DNA of 13,824 nt from Hyphomicrobiales bacterium (GCA_026400425.1 JAPLPC010000133.1:1-13824); one strand, 5' to 3'. Positions 1-7,977 are shown, counted from the first letter of the stretch. The notes: generated from the sequence alone by a model not told the origin. A program made the numbers and translations.

Positions 1-18
1 GCTGCGGTAGTACTCAGA

Positions 19-63
19 CCCTCATCTTGAGAAGCGGACACGCGGCCGCATCTCGAAGGATGA
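19..63. repeat. REP-like imperfect palindrome, first of a tandem pair
   Basis: The left arm, around CTCATCTTGAGA (21-32), pairs imperfectly with the right arm, around TCTCGAAGGATGA (51-63). The middle is the GC-rich palindrome GCGGCCGC (42-49). It lies just upstream of a second palindrome of similar design (80-124). Together the two fill the space beyond the stop codon of the flavoprotein gene. Repeats of this style, with CTCAT...ATGAG ends and a GC core, are common between genes in Bradyrhizobium-like genomes. Assignment to such a family is from memory and was not searched. Confidence 0.5.
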
Positions 64-79
64 CTAAAGAGCTCCACAT

Positions 80-124
80 CTCATGGTTCGAGACGCGCGC
101 AAGATGCGCGCTCCTCATCATGAG
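80..124. repeat. REP-like hairpin, possible terminator of the flavoprotein gene
   Basis: The outer stem is CTCATG (80-85) with CATGAG (119-124). The inner stem is GCGCGC (95-100) with GCGCGC (106-111) around the loop AAGAT. The structure starts 3 bases past the stop codon of the minus-strand flavoprotein gene, so it may form the 3' end of that transcript. No T-run follows on the minus side, so it is not a textbook intrinsic terminator. It is better described as a repeat element sitting in a terminator position. Confidence 0.6.
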
Positions 125-127
125 GGG

Positions 128-1345
128 CTAGAGCTTGAGCCAATTCAACGCGCCTTGCCCCGCCGCAACGCCGGTGGCGAATGACGCCTGCAGCAGATAG
201 CCGCCGGTCGGGGCTTCCCAGTCGAGCATTTCGCCGGCGACGAACACGCCAGGCATGCGCTTCAACATGAACGCATCGTCGATCTCGTCGAACACGACGC
301 CGCCGGCGCTGGAGATCGCGCGCGCGATCGGTGCGACACCGATCAGCGTGACCGGCACGGCATTGATCAAAGCGGCCAGCCTCTCCGGCGCCAGCGCCGC
401 CAGTTGTACGCCCTCAGCGACCGCCACCTCCTGCAACAACCCGATCGCCACCGGTGACAGATGAATGGCCTTGCGCAGAAAATTAGAGAACGACTGCTTG
501 CCACGCGATACGGCGAGCTTGCGCGCCAGATCACCGACGTCGAGATCCGGTCGCAGGGCCATGTGCAGCACGGCCTTGCCGTCTGCCCTCACAGCCTCGC
601 GCAGCACCGACGACAGCGCATAGATGCCGCCGCCCTCGATGCCGGATCGCGTCACCATCGCCTCGCCGCGGACCCCATGCGCGCCGAAGGACAATGCGAT
701 GCCTTTCAGTGGCTGGCCCTCGAAGCGATCCTTGAAGATCTCCGACCAAGCCACATCGAAGCCGACATTGACCGGCCGCAGCGGCGCGATGGCGACGCCT
801 CTCGCAGCGAGGATATCGACCCATGCGCCATCCGAGCCGAGCTTCGCCCAGCTTGCGCCGCCGAGTGCGAGCACTGTCGCCTTCGAAGAGACGAGCTTTT
901 CACCGTCCGGTGTTGCTAATCGCAGCTCACCGTCCGCGTTCCACCCCGTCCAACGGTGACGGAAGGCAAAGGTCACGCCGCTCTCGCCGAGCCGACGTAG
1001 CCATGCGCGTAGCAGCGGCGAGGCCTTGAAAGCTTCCGGAAACACACGGCCGCTGGAGCCGATGAAGGTCGGCTGGCCCAGCGCTTCGCTCCATGCGCGT
1101 AGATCAGTTGGCGTGAAGCCATGGATGACTGGCGCAAGATGCGATTCCGCCGCGCCATAGCGCTTGAGAAAATCCGGCAGCGCTTCACCATGGGTGAGAT
1201 TGAGCCCGCCGCGGCCGGCCATCAGAAACTTGCGGCCGGCCGATGGCATGGCGTCATAGACGACGACGCGCGCGCCGGCTTTTGCCAGCACCTCGGCCGC
1301 CATCAAGCCGGCGGGACCGGCACCGATGACTGCAATGTCAGACAT
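128..1345 (-). CDS. HI0933/YhiN-family FAD-dependent oxidoreductase (TIGR03862-like)
   Basis: A 405-residue flavoprotein. The N-terminus carries a Rossmann FAD-binding motif, GAGPAG (residues 8-13). It is followed by the family signature RKFLMAGRGGLNLTH (about 38-52). The C-terminus has the second FAD-contact stretch, GEMLDWEAPTGGYLLQ, typical of HI0933/YhiN proteins, and the length (about 400 residues) fits the family. The frame stays open 11 codons further upstream, but I chose the ATG at 1345 because the Rossmann strand begins directly after it (MSDIAVIGAG); the upstream codons fall in repeat DNA. No convincing Shine-Dalgarno site precedes it. The substrate of this family in proteobacteria is not established. 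BaiN-type relatives reduce bile-acid intermediates, but nothing here supports that role. A REP-like repeat pair separates it from the SDR gene upstream, so co-transcription is doubtful. Confidence 0.9.
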   Translation of the reverse strand: MSDIAVIGAGPAGLMAAEVLAKAGARVVVYDAMPSAGRKFLMAGRGGLNLTHGEALPDFLKRYGAAESHLAPVIHGFTPTDLRAWSEALGQPTFIGSSGRVFPEAFKASPLLRAWLRRLGESGVTFAFRHRWTGWNADGELRLATPDGEKLVSSKATVLALGGASWAKLGSDGAWVDILAARGVAIAPLRPVNVGFDVAWSEIFKDRFEGQPLKGIALSFGAHGVRGEAMVTRSGIEGGGIYALSSVLREAVRADGKAVLHMALRPDLDVGDLARKLAVSRGKQSFSNFLRKAIHLSPVAIGLLQEVAVAEGVQLAALAPERLAALINAVPVTLIGVAPIARAISSAGGVVFDEIDDAFMLKRMPGVFVAGEMLDWEAPTGGYLLQASFATGVAAGQGALNWLKL

Positions 1346-1355
1346 TGAAATGGGC

Positions 1356-1427
1356 AGCCCGGATGAGCGAAGCGACATCCGGGACTCTTATCGCGATTAC
1401 CCGCCTATCGCTACGCTCATGCGGGCT
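1356..1427. repeat. Inverted pair of REP-like palindromes
   Basis: The left copy (1356-1383) and the right copy (1400-1427, reverse orientation) are related 28-base units with about five differences. Both begin AGCCCG and contain ATGAGCG followed by AGCGA. Each unit is itself a hairpin: CCCGGATG with CATCCGGG on the left, and CCCGC with GCGGG on the right. The pair lies in the 97-base gap between the SDR stop codon and the flavoprotein start. It could fold into one large structure in the transcript and act as a 3' end or processing site for the upstream operon. Confidence 0.65.
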
Positions 1428-1442
1428 ACAAATGTTGAGCAA

Positions 1443-2360
1443 TCAGAGCTTGAGGCCGAGCCGCTTGGCGGCCTGCTCGACATATTTCTGCGTCTGGTGG
1501 AAGGCGCCGTCGAGCACGCGGGCATTGGACATATCGCTGATCTCTTTGAAATTCGCCGCGACGGTGTCGGCGGTCCACTGATCCTCGGCAAAGTTCTTGC
1601 CTTCGCTTTCGAGGATCCTGATAACCGCGAACGAGCCGGCACCGGCGCCCATGATGGTCTTGGTCGGCGCGTTTTCGCTCAGCATGTATTCGACGGCCGG
1701 TGTGATCGCTTCGGGCTTCATCAGCTTCAACGCTTCGGCCGGCAGCAGCTCCTCGGTCATGCGGGTCGCAGCCGTCGGCGAGACGATGTTGACGCGGATG
1801 TCGGTCTTGCGGCCCTCTTCCGCCAGCACATTCATCAGGCCGACCATCCCGGTTTTGGCCGCGCCGTAATTGGCCTGCCCGAAATTGCCGTAGAGACCCG
1901 AGGACGAGGTGGTGAGCACGATGCGCCCGTAATTGCGCGCGCGCATGCCGTCCCAGACGGCCTTGCAGCAATAGAAGGTGCCGACCAGATGCACGTCGAG
2001 AACCTTCATGAAATCGGCGACCTCCATCTTGCCGAACGACTTGTCGCGCAAAATGCCGGCATTGGCGCACAGCACATCGACGCTGCCCCAGTCCTTGGTG
2101 GCCTTATCGACCATCGCCGTGACCTGCTCGAAATTCGAGACATCGGCGCCATCGGCCATGGCGGTGCCGCCGGCGGCGCGGATTTCCTCGACCACGGTTT
2201 CAGCGGCCGTCAGCGAACCACCGGTGCCGTCACGCGCGCCGCCAAAATCATTGACGACGACCTTGGCGCCGAGCCTGGCGAGGCCCAGCGCATGGGCGCG
2301 GCCGAGGCCGTTGCCGGCGCCGGTGACGATGGCCACGCGGCCGTCAAAGCGAATGGTCAT
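1443..2360 (-). CDS. SDR-family 3-hydroxyacyl-CoA dehydrogenase-like oxidoreductase
   Basis: A 305-residue short-chain dehydrogenase. Visible motifs are the dinucleotide-binding TGAGNGLG (13-20), VVVNDFGG (34-41) with an acidic residue suggesting NAD+, NAG (100-102), and the catalytic set Ser152, Tyr165 and Lys169 (YGAAK). The NDFGG segment and the longer C-terminus resemble the (3R)-hydroxyacyl-CoA dehydrogenase domain of type-2 multifunctional beta-oxidation enzymes (HSD17B4/Fox2) more than FabG. The expected reaction is NAD-dependent oxidation of a 3-hydroxyacyl-CoA to the 3-ketoacyl-CoA in the cytoplasm. The start ATG at 2360 has GGAG eight bases upstream, only 12 bases after the MaoC gene's stop codon, so the two are almost certainly co-transcribed. 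The precise acyl substrate cannot be read from the sequence. Confidence 0.88.
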   Translation of the reverse strand: MTIRFDGRVAIVTGAGNGLGRAHALGLARLGAKVVVNDFGGARDGTGGSLTAAETVVEEIRAAGGTAMADGADVSNFEQVTAMVDKATKDWGSVDVLCANAGILRDKSFGKMEVADFMKVLDVHLVGTFYCCKAVWDGMRARNYGRIVLTTSSSGLYGNFGQANYGAAKTGMVGLMNVLAEEGRKTDIRVNIVSPTAATRMTEELLPAEALKLMKPEAITPAVEYMLSENAPTKTIMGAGAGSFAVIRILESEGKNFAEDQWTADTVAANFKEISDMSNARVLDGAFHQTQKYVEQAAKRLGLKL

Positions 2361-2372
2361 GATGCGTGCTCC

Positions 2373-2825
2373 TCACTTGAAATAGACGAGGCCGAGCCAG
2401 TCGGCGACCAGCGCCGGCTTGTCCTCGCCTTCGATCTCGACGGTGGCCGATGTGCGGGTGAACAATTCGTTCGGCTTGCGCAATGTCGCCTCGGTCAGCA
2501 CGAAGCGGCCGCGCACGCGGGAGTCCGCCTTCACCGGCGAGATGAAACGGACCTTGTCGGTGCCGTAATTGACGCCCATGGCGACATCCCGCAGTTGCGG
2601 CAGCGCCTCATAGGAAAACACCGACAGCAGCGACATGGTGAGAAAACCGTGCGCGATGGTGGTACCGAACGGCGTCTCGCGGGCACGGGCGGGATCGACA
2701 TGGATGAACTGGTGATCCTCGGTGGCGGCAGCGAAGGCATCGATGCGGCCCTGATCGACCAGATGCCACTCCGAGATGCCGACTTCCTTGCCGACCATGG
2801 CGATATATTCGTCGCGTGAAATCAT
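2373..2825 (-). CDS. MaoC-like (R)-specific enoyl-CoA hydratase
   Basis: A 150-residue single hot-dog protein of the MaoC/NodN type. The hydratase catalytic pair is present as DHQFIH (Asp37, His42, D-x4-H), followed by IAHGFLTMSL (about 57-66). It should hydrate a trans-2-enoyl-CoA to the (3R)-hydroxyacyl-CoA, the substrate stereochemistry used by MFE-2-type SDRs such as its neighbour downstream. Two in-frame ATGs compete: 2843 (MGIPNTMISRDEY) and 2825 (MISRDEY). I favour 2825 because family members usually begin a few residues before the EYIAMVGKE-like segment, and because a GGGAA lies upstream; the evidence is modest. It lies 85 bases after the acyl-CoA synthetase gene and 12 bases before the SDR gene. 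The alternative is a NodN-like dehydratase of unknown substrate. Confidence 0.88.
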   Translation of the reverse strand: MISRDEYIAMVGKEVGISEWHLVDQGRIDAFAAATEDHQFIHVDPARARETPFGTTIAHGFLTMSLLSVFSYEALPQLRDVAMGVNYGTDKVRFISPVKADSRVRGRFVLTEATLRKPNELFTRTSATVEIEGEDKPALVADWLGLVYFK

Positions 2826-2910
2826 CGTGTTCGGTATTCCCATTTTGTTGGCGGGCGCAGATTCCACAAAGCGGTGGAGGCTGCCAAGCCCTTGACTTGC
2901 GCCCTTTGGC

Positions 2911-4613
2911 CTAGCCGCCCGACACGCTGGAACCGCCGCGCAGTTGCGGGAAATCCTCTTCCTTGAACTCGATCCCGCGCAGGGCGTCGCTGCGGTCGTC
3001 CTCGTGTTCGAGGCGACGTAGATGGACGCGGCGGATCTTGCCGGAGATCGTCTTCGGCAGTTCGGTGACGAATTCGATGCGCCGGACGCGCTTGAACGGC
3101 GCGAGGCGCTCCTGCAGATGCGCGTAGATCGACAGCGCGGTGTCGGCATCCGGCTTGGCACTGCCGACCAGCATCACATAGGCCTTGGGGATCGCAAGAC
3201 GGATCGGATCCGGGCTCGGCACGATGGCGGCTTCGGCCACCGCATCGTGCTCGATCAGGATGCTTTCGAGCTCGAACGGCGAGATGCGATAGTCGGAGGA
3301 TTTGAACACGTCATCGGCGCGGCCGACGAATGTGAGATAGCCATCGTCATCGAGGAAAACGACGTCGCCGCTGCGATAGATGTCGCCACTGGCGCCACTG
3401 ACGCTGCCGTCGTCACCCTGATAGCCCTGCATCAGGCCGGCCGGCCGATCGCTGCCAAGCACCAGGCCGACCTCGCCCTCCTTGGCGGGCTGTCCATCGG
3501 CATCGATCACGCGCACTTTATAACCCGGCAACGGACGCCCCATCGAGCCGATCTTTACCGGTTGCCCCGGCGAATTGCCGGCGAGCGCCGTGGTTTCGGT
3601 CTGGCCGTAGCCGTCGCGGATGGTGAGGCCCCAGGCAGCCTTGACCTGATCGATCACTTCCGGATTGAGCGGCTCGCCGGCGCCGCAGACTTCGCGCAGC
3701 GCGACCTTGGTGTCGGCACCGTCGGCGGCGCGCACAGTGTCGTCACGCCGCAGCGTGCAATCGTAGCAAGCAGGCTTTTGGCATCGAAGCGCGGCTGGTT
3801 GACCACGAACACGGTAGCGCCGGCATTCCACGGCGCGAACAGGCAGCTCCAGGCATGCTTGGCCCAACCCGGCGACGATATATTGAGATGGATGTCACCG
3901 GGCTGCAGGCCGATCCAGTACATCGTCGAGAGCCCGCCGATGGGATAGCTGCGCTGGCTGTGTCGCACCAGTTTTGGCTTCGCCGTGGTCCCCGAGGTGA
4001 AATAGAGCAGCATCGGATCGTCGGCTCTGGTGGGGCCGTCCGGCGTAAGTGTGTCCGGGAATTCGGACGCTGTCTCGAAGCCGAGCCAGCCATCGTGCGC
4101 GGATGTCGCATTGACGACGATCTGGCCGATGCCTGCCGTTTTCAGGCCGTCGAACTTGGCGACCTGATCTTCGGATGCGACAACGAGTTTCGCTTTGCCG
4201 CGATCGAGGCGATCCTGCAATTCATCGGGTGTCAGCAATGTCGTCGCGGGGATGATGACGACGCCGAGCTTGATTGCCGCCAGCATGGTCTCCCATAGCG
4301 GCACCACATTGCCGAGCAGCAGAAGCAGATGATCGCCGCGATTTAATCCCTGCGCACGCAGGAAGTTTGCAACCTGGTTGGAGCGACGCGACAGATCGGC
4401 AAAGGAGAGTTTCGTTTCACTGGCCGTCGCTGCATCGACGATCCACAGCGCCGTTCGATCCTTGCTCGTTGCAACGTGTGCGAGTTCGACATCGAACCAG
4501 TCAAGCGCCCAGTTAAAATCGATGGGATCAGGCCAGCGAAAACCGGCGACCGCGGTGTCGTAGTCAGTGCGATGTTCGAGGAGAAAGGCGCGGGCCTGCT
4601 TGAACGTGGTCAT
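2911..4613 (-). pseudogene. Acyl-CoA synthetase (AMP-forming, ACSM-like), broken by an internal deletion
   Basis: The two halves of one enzyme lie in different frames. The N-terminal half (4613 down to about 3717) carries the AMP-binding loop YFTSGTTAKPK (204-214) and ends its recognisable sequence with CAPPTV (294-299); its frame then runs into a stop at 3654. The C-terminal half resumes with KVALREVCGAGEPLNPEVI and has GYGQTETT, YRSGDVVFLDDDGYL, VGRADDVFKSSDYRISPFE and the catalytic-lysine segment PKTISGKIRR, ending at 2911. ACSM-like synthetases have about 13 residues between PPTV and the LRE segment; only 11 bases remain here. About 28 bases are therefore missing, which agrees with the observed frame offset. 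An intact gene would be about 576 residues and would activate a medium-chain, aromatic or branched carboxylic acid to its CoA ester. The start ATG at 4613 has a good GGTGAGGA site. A sequence or assembly error is possible. Confidence 0.85.
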
Positions 4614-4662
4614 GCTTCCTCACCTTGATTTGTATGCGCGCTCTCATCGGCGCTCTACCATT

Positions 4663-4747
4663 CGTCATGACCGGCGCACGCCGGGTATCCACGTCTTAGC
4701 CGCAAAGCGAACAGGCGTGGATGGCCGGGACAAGCCCGGCCATGACG
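4663..4747. repeat. Inverted pair of REP-like palindromes
   Basis: The left unit (4663-4693) begins CGTCATGACCGG and ends TATCCACG. The right unit (4716-4747) begins CGTGGATGGCCGGG and ends CCGGCCATGACG. They are imperfect inverted copies of one another, and each holds its own GC-rich inner stem; the right one pairs GGCCGGG with CCCGGCC. The right end lies 4 bases past the mmsB stop codon, so the pair may serve as the transcript 3' end between mmsB and the acyl-CoA synthetase gene. The CATGGCCGGGCTTGTCCCGG-type core is familiar from Rhizobiales genomes, by recollection and not by search. Confidence 0.7.
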
Positions 4748-4751
4748 GAGC

Positions 4752-5639
4752 TCAATTGCCAGCCAGTTTCCGCAGGTGGTTCACGATCCCCGAAAAATCG
4801 ACACCGCCCTGCCCCTCTTTGTCAAAGGTCTCATAGATGCTCTCAGCGTGCGCACCGAGCGGCGTCTCTACGCCCGCTGCCCTGGCGGCTTCCTGCGACA
4901 GCTTCAGATCCTTCAGCATCAGCGCCGCGGCGAAGCCGGGCTTGTAGTCGTTATTGGCTGGCGATGTCGCCACCGGCCCCGGCACCGGGCAATAGGTCGT
5001 CAGCGACCAGCACTGGCCTGACGAGGTCGACGCCACATCGAACAGTGCCTGATGCGACAGGCCGAGTTTCTCCGCCAGCACGAAGGCTTCGCTGACGCCG
5101 ATCATGGAAATGCCGAGGATCATGTTGTTGCAGATCTTGGCGGCCTGCCCAGCCCCGGCATCTCCGCAATGGACGATTTTCTTGCCCATGGCTTCGAGGA
5201 TCGGCTTGGCCGCAGCAAACGCCGTGGCCTCGCCACCGGCCATGAAGGTCAGCGTCGCGCCCTTGGCGCCGCCGGTGCCGCCGGACACCGGCGCATCGAC
5301 GGAGCGAAGCTGTTGCGCAGCGGCAAGCGCATGCGCCTTGCGGGCGCTCTCGACATCGATGGTCGAGCAGTCGATCATCAACGCGCCTGGGGCCGCAGCC
5401 GGGATCACTTCGCTCCAGACCGACACCACATGCTTGCCCGCGGGCAGCATGGTGACGATGACGTCCGCGCCCTGCACGGCTTCGGTGGCGGTGGCCGCGA
5501 TGGCCAGCCCGTCAGCCTTTGCCTGCGCGCGCGAAGCCTCGACCAGATCGAAGCCCGTCACCTTGTGACCGGCCTTGACGAGATTGGCGGCCATCGGGCC
5601 GCCCATATTGCCGAGGCCGATAAAAGCGATGCTGGTCAT
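4752..5639 (-). CDS. mmsB: 3-hydroxyisobutyrate dehydrogenase (valine degradation)
   Basis: A 295-residue beta-hydroxyacid dehydrogenase. It has the N-terminal Rossmann motif GLGNMGGPMAANL (8-20), Asp31 at the end of the second strand (favouring NAD+ over NADP+), the substrate-binding segment DAPVSGGTGGAKG (115-127), and the catalytic lysine Lys168 in GQAAKICNNM. It oxidises 3-hydroxyisobutyrate to methylmalonate semialdehyde, the substrate of the mmsA product encoded upstream in the same cluster. The segment after residue 200 (GQCWSLTTYCPVPG) is characteristic of true 3-hydroxyisobutyrate dehydrogenases rather than tartronate semialdehyde reductases. The start ATG at 5639 is preceded by GAGGGCAGGAC. 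It lies 63 bases after the hydrolase gene, so co-transcription with it is likely. Confidence 0.95.
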   Translation of the reverse strand: MTSIAFIGLGNMGGPMAANLVKAGHKVTGFDLVEASRAQAKADGLAIAATATEAVQGADVIVTMLPAGKHVVSVWSEVIPAAAPGALMIDCSTIDVESARKAHALAAAQQLRSVDAPVSGGTGGAKGATLTFMAGGEATAFAAAKPILEAMGKKIVHCGDAGAGQAAKICNNMILGISMIGVSEAFVLAEKLGLSHQALFDVASTSSGQCWSLTTYCPVPGPVATSPANNDYKPGFAAALMLKDLKLSQEAARAAGVETPLGAHAESIYETFDKEGQGGVDFSGIVNHLRKLAGN

Positions 5640-5702
5640 GTCCTGCCCTCGTCGTTTGGTTGTTTTTATAGGCTTGCGAATGCGAAGAAATCCGACTTTC
5701 GT

Positions 5703-6755
5703 TCAGAACGTCAAGGCGACGTCGCGCGGCGCCAGATAGCGGGCGACGATTTCCGGCGTGACGCCTTGCAGCGTCGGCGGCTGCCATTTCGGATTGCGGT
5801 CCTTGTCGATGATTGCGGCCCGTACGCCCTCGACGAAATCGGCGCTGTCGAACACTTCCAGCGCGGCAAGATATTCGCGCGACAGACACTGTTCGAGCGA
5901 TGTCGATGCGCGCGCCAGACGCAGCAATTTCAGCGTCACTTTCAAACCGCGTGGCGACTTGTCCGCTATCGCCTGCAGCGTCGCCTGCGCGAAGTCCGAA
6001 CCATCCTGCTTTAACGCCGCGACGATCGCTTCGACGTCGTCATGGGCAAAGGCGCGATCGATCAACATACGTTGCGCGGTAACGGGACCCGTTTGCTCCG
6101 ACGCAGAAAAACCCTTGAGCCTGGTCATCACGGCAGTTGCATCGCTGCCCGGCGCGAGCTTGGTCAGCGCCTCGCGCAGAACCGGCCATTGGCTGCTGTC
6201 GATCAACACATCGGCCATCCCTGCAGCCAGCGCATCGGGGCCATTCGCCGTCTGGCCGGTGAGACCATAATAGGTTCCGAGTTCACCCGCTGCGCGCGAC
6301 AACAGCCAGGTGCCGCCGACATCCGGAAAAAAGCCGAGGCCCACTTCGGGCATCGCCATCCTGGTCTTCTCGGTAACGATGCGATGGCTGGCGTGACCGG
6401 CGAGACCGACGCCGCCGCCCATGACAAATCCATCCATGTAAGCGACATAGGGTTTGGGAAATTTCGCGATCCGCGCATTGAGGATGTACTCCTCGCGCCA
6501 GAAAACCTTGCCGAGATCGCCCTTCACCTTGGCGCTCTCATAGAGCCCGCGGATATCGCCGCCCGCACACAGGCCGCGCTCGCCGGCGCCTTCTAGAATG
6601 ACCACCGCGACGGACGGGTCGGTCTCGAATGCATCCAGTGCCGCGACGATGGCGCGGGTCATGTCGAGCGTCAACGCGTTGAGCGCCTTCGGGCGGTTCA
6701 GCCGAAGAATGCCGGCCGCGCCTTCCCTGCGCGCGATCAGATCGCCTTCGCTCAT
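5703..6755 (-). CDS. 3-hydroxyisobutyryl-CoA hydrolase (HIBCH type)
   Basis: A 350-residue crotonase-superfamily thioesterase. It contains GLCAGGDIRGLYE (61-73), which forms half of the oxyanion hole, GFVMGGGVGL (109-118), and MPEVGLGFFPDVGG (135-148). Glu137 and Asp145 in the last segment match the catalytic Glu/Asp pair of HIBCH in spacing. The length and the C-terminal extension beyond a normal enoyl-CoA hydratase also fit HIBCH. It hydrolyses (S)-3-hydroxyisobutyryl-CoA to free 3-hydroxyisobutyrate, keeping reactive methacrylyl-CoA low. Its ATG (6755-6753) overlaps the TGA of the acyl-CoA dehydrogenase gene (ATGA overlap), with GAGG upstream inside that gene, so the two are translationally coupled. 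Confidence 0.95.
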   Translation of the reverse strand: MSEGDLIARREGAAGILRLNRPKALNALTLDMTRAIVAALDAFETDPSVAVVILEGAGERGLCAGGDIRGLYESAKVKGDLGKVFWREEYILNARIAKFPKPYVAYMDGFVMGGGVGLAGHASHRIVTEKTRMAMPEVGLGFFPDVGGTWLLSRAAGELGTYYGLTGQTANGPDALAAGMADVLIDSSQWPVLREALTKLAPGSDATAVMTRLKGFSASEQTGPVTAQRMLIDRAFAHDDVEAIVAALKQDGSDFAQATLQAIADKSPRGLKVTLKLLRLARASTSLEQCLSREYLAALEVFDSADFVEGVRAAIIDKDRNPKWQPPTLQGVTPEIVARYLAPRDVALTF

Positions 6756-7897
6756 CGTGCGCCCTCGATCAGTTTGCGCGACACGATCAGCCGCATGATT
6801 TCATTGGTGCCTTCGAGGATCTGATGTACGCGCAGATCGCGCACGATCTTCTCGATGCCGTATTCGGCGAGATAGCCATAGCCGCCATGCAGCTGCAGCG
6901 CCTGATTGGCGACCTCATAGCCCACATCAGTGCCGAAACGCTTGGCCATGGCGCAGAGCATGCTGGCATCATGATCCTTGCGATCGAGCGCCGCCGCGGC
7001 GCGCCAGAGAAAGGTGCGCGCGGCTTCCAGTTCGGTTGCCATGTCGGCAACGCGGAACTGCAGCGCCTGGAATTCGTCGAGGCGTTTTCCGAACGCCTTG
7101 CGCTCTTTCATGTAGCCGAGCGACTTGTCGAGCGCCGACTGCGCACCGCCGAGCGAACAAGCGGCGATATTGAGGCGGCCGCCATCGAGCCCGGCCATGG
7201 CAATCTTGAAACCGATGCCCTCAGCGCCGAGTCGATTGGCCACCGGCACCCGCGCATCCGCGAAGATGACGGATCGGGTCGGCTGCGCATTCCAGCCCAT
7301 TTTGCGCTCATTGGCGCCGAAGGAGAGACCGGGCGTGTCCTTGTCGACCACCAGGGTCGAGACGCCGCCGGCGCCCTCGCCTCCTGTGCGCACCATGACG
7401 ACGTAGATGTCGGTTTCGCCGGCGCCCGAGATGAACTGCTTCTGGCCGTTGAGCACATAGTGATCGCCGTCGATCACGGCCTTGGTGCGCAATGCGGCCG
7501 CGTCGGAGCCCGAGCCCGGCTCGGTCAGGCAATAGCTCGCCAGCAACTCCATGGTGCACAGGCGCGGCAGCCACTCTTGGCGCTGCGCATCGCTGCCATA
7601 GCTATCGATCATCCACGACGCCATGTTGTGGATCGAGATGAAGGCCGATGTCGTGGGGCAGCCCGTGGCCAGCGCCTCGAAAATCAGCGCTGCGTCGAAG
7701 CGCGTCATCGCGGAGCCGCCGACATCGTCGCGGATATAGATGCCGCCCATGCCGAGTTCTGCGGCCGCGCGCATCACGTGTTTCGGGAAATGTTTGTCCT
7801 CGTCCCATTGCAGGGCGAAGGGCGCGATCTGTTCGGCGGCGAAAGCACGCGCCATGTCGCGGATAGCGGTTTGTTCCTCATCGAGAGCGAATTGCAT
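6752..7897 (-). CDS. Isobutyryl-CoA dehydrogenase (ACAD8-like acyl-CoA dehydrogenase)
   Basis: A 381-residue FAD-dependent acyl-CoA dehydrogenase. Family signatures are CLTEPGSGSD (123-132), the FAD-contact stretch QLHGGYGYLAEYGIEK (335-350), and ILEGTNEIMRLI (360-371) with the catalytic base Glu362. It should oxidise isobutyryl-CoA to methacrylyl-CoA and pass electrons to ETF. The branched-chain substrate is inferred from ACAD8-like sequence and from direct coupling to the 3-hydroxyisobutyryl-CoA hydrolase gene; a 2-methylbutyryl-CoA role cannot be excluded. The frame is open 12 codons further upstream, through a TTG at 7933, but I chose the ATG at 7897. It matches the usual N-terminus (FALDEEQTAIRD) and has AAGAAGG five bases upstream. 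The upstream codons would run into the terminator hairpin after mmsA. Confidence 0.93.
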   Translation of the reverse strand: MQFALDEEQTAIRDMARAFAAEQIAPFALQWDEDKHFPKHVMRAAAELGMGGIYIRDDVGGSAMTRFDAALIFEALATGCPTTSAFISIHNMASWMIDSYGSDAQRQEWLPRLCTMELLASYCLTEPGSGSDAAALRTKAVIDGDHYVLNGQKQFISGAGETDIYVVMVRTGGEGAGGVSTLVVDKDTPGLSFGANERKMGWNAQPTRSVIFADARVPVANRLGAEGIGFKIAMAGLDGGRLNIAACSLGGAQSALDKSLGYMKERKAFGKRLDEFQALQFRVADMATELEAARTFLWRAAAALDRKDHDASMLCAMAKRFGTDVGYEVANQALQLHGGYGYLAEYGIEKIVRDLRVHQILEGTNEIMRLIVSRKLIEGAR

Positions 7898-7902
7898 GAC
7901 GC

Positions 7903-7909
7903 CCTTCTT
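7903..7909 (-). promoter_or_regulatory. Ribosome binding site of the isobutyryl-CoA dehydrogenase gene
   Basis: On the minus strand this reads AAGAAGG, five bases before the ATG at 7897. It decides that start over the upstream TTG at 7933. Confidence 0.7.
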
Positions 7910-7935
7910 TGTTGATTGTGGATCGAAAAGCAAAC

Positions 7936-7965
7936 GGCCCGGCGCATCGAGGATGCTGCCGGGCC
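7936..7965 (-). terminator. Intrinsic terminator after mmsA
   Basis: A strong hairpin begins 12 bases after the mmsA stop codon. Plus-strand arms GGCCCGGC (7936-7943) and GCCGGGCC (7958-7965) pair perfectly. The stem continues inward with GCATC (7944-7948) and GATGC (7952-7956), with one bulged T and a three-base loop. On the minus strand the hairpin is followed by GTTTGCTTTTC, an acceptable T-rich tail. It should end or attenuate mmsA transcripts before the dehydrogenase gene. Confidence 0.75.
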
Positions 7966-7977
7966 ATCGTTAGCGTC

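Noticed and set aside
19..124. CRISPR-like or attachment-site interpretation of the repeats at the window start
   Set aside because: The units are imperfect palindromes that differ from one another and have no regular spacers; no tRNA or integrase is present.
1326..2819. A 497-codon open frame on the plus strand opposite the SDR and MaoC genes
   Set aside because: It spans two well-supported minus-strand genes and the repeat between SDR and flavoprotein, and its composition is that of an antisense shadow.
3717..3760. Programmed ribosomal frameshift as an explanation for the split synthetase
   Set aside because: There is no slippery heptamer, and residues are missing compared with the family, so changing frame would not restore a normal protein.
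3022..3948. Plus-strand open frame opposite the acyl-CoA synthetase
   Set aside because: Antisense shadow; the minus strand carries the recognisable synthetase motifs through the same stretch.
4614..4751. A small RNA or short gene in the gap between mmsB and the synthetase gene
   Set aside because: The gap is almost entirely the inverted repeat pair; short open frames there have no ribosome site or family resemblance.
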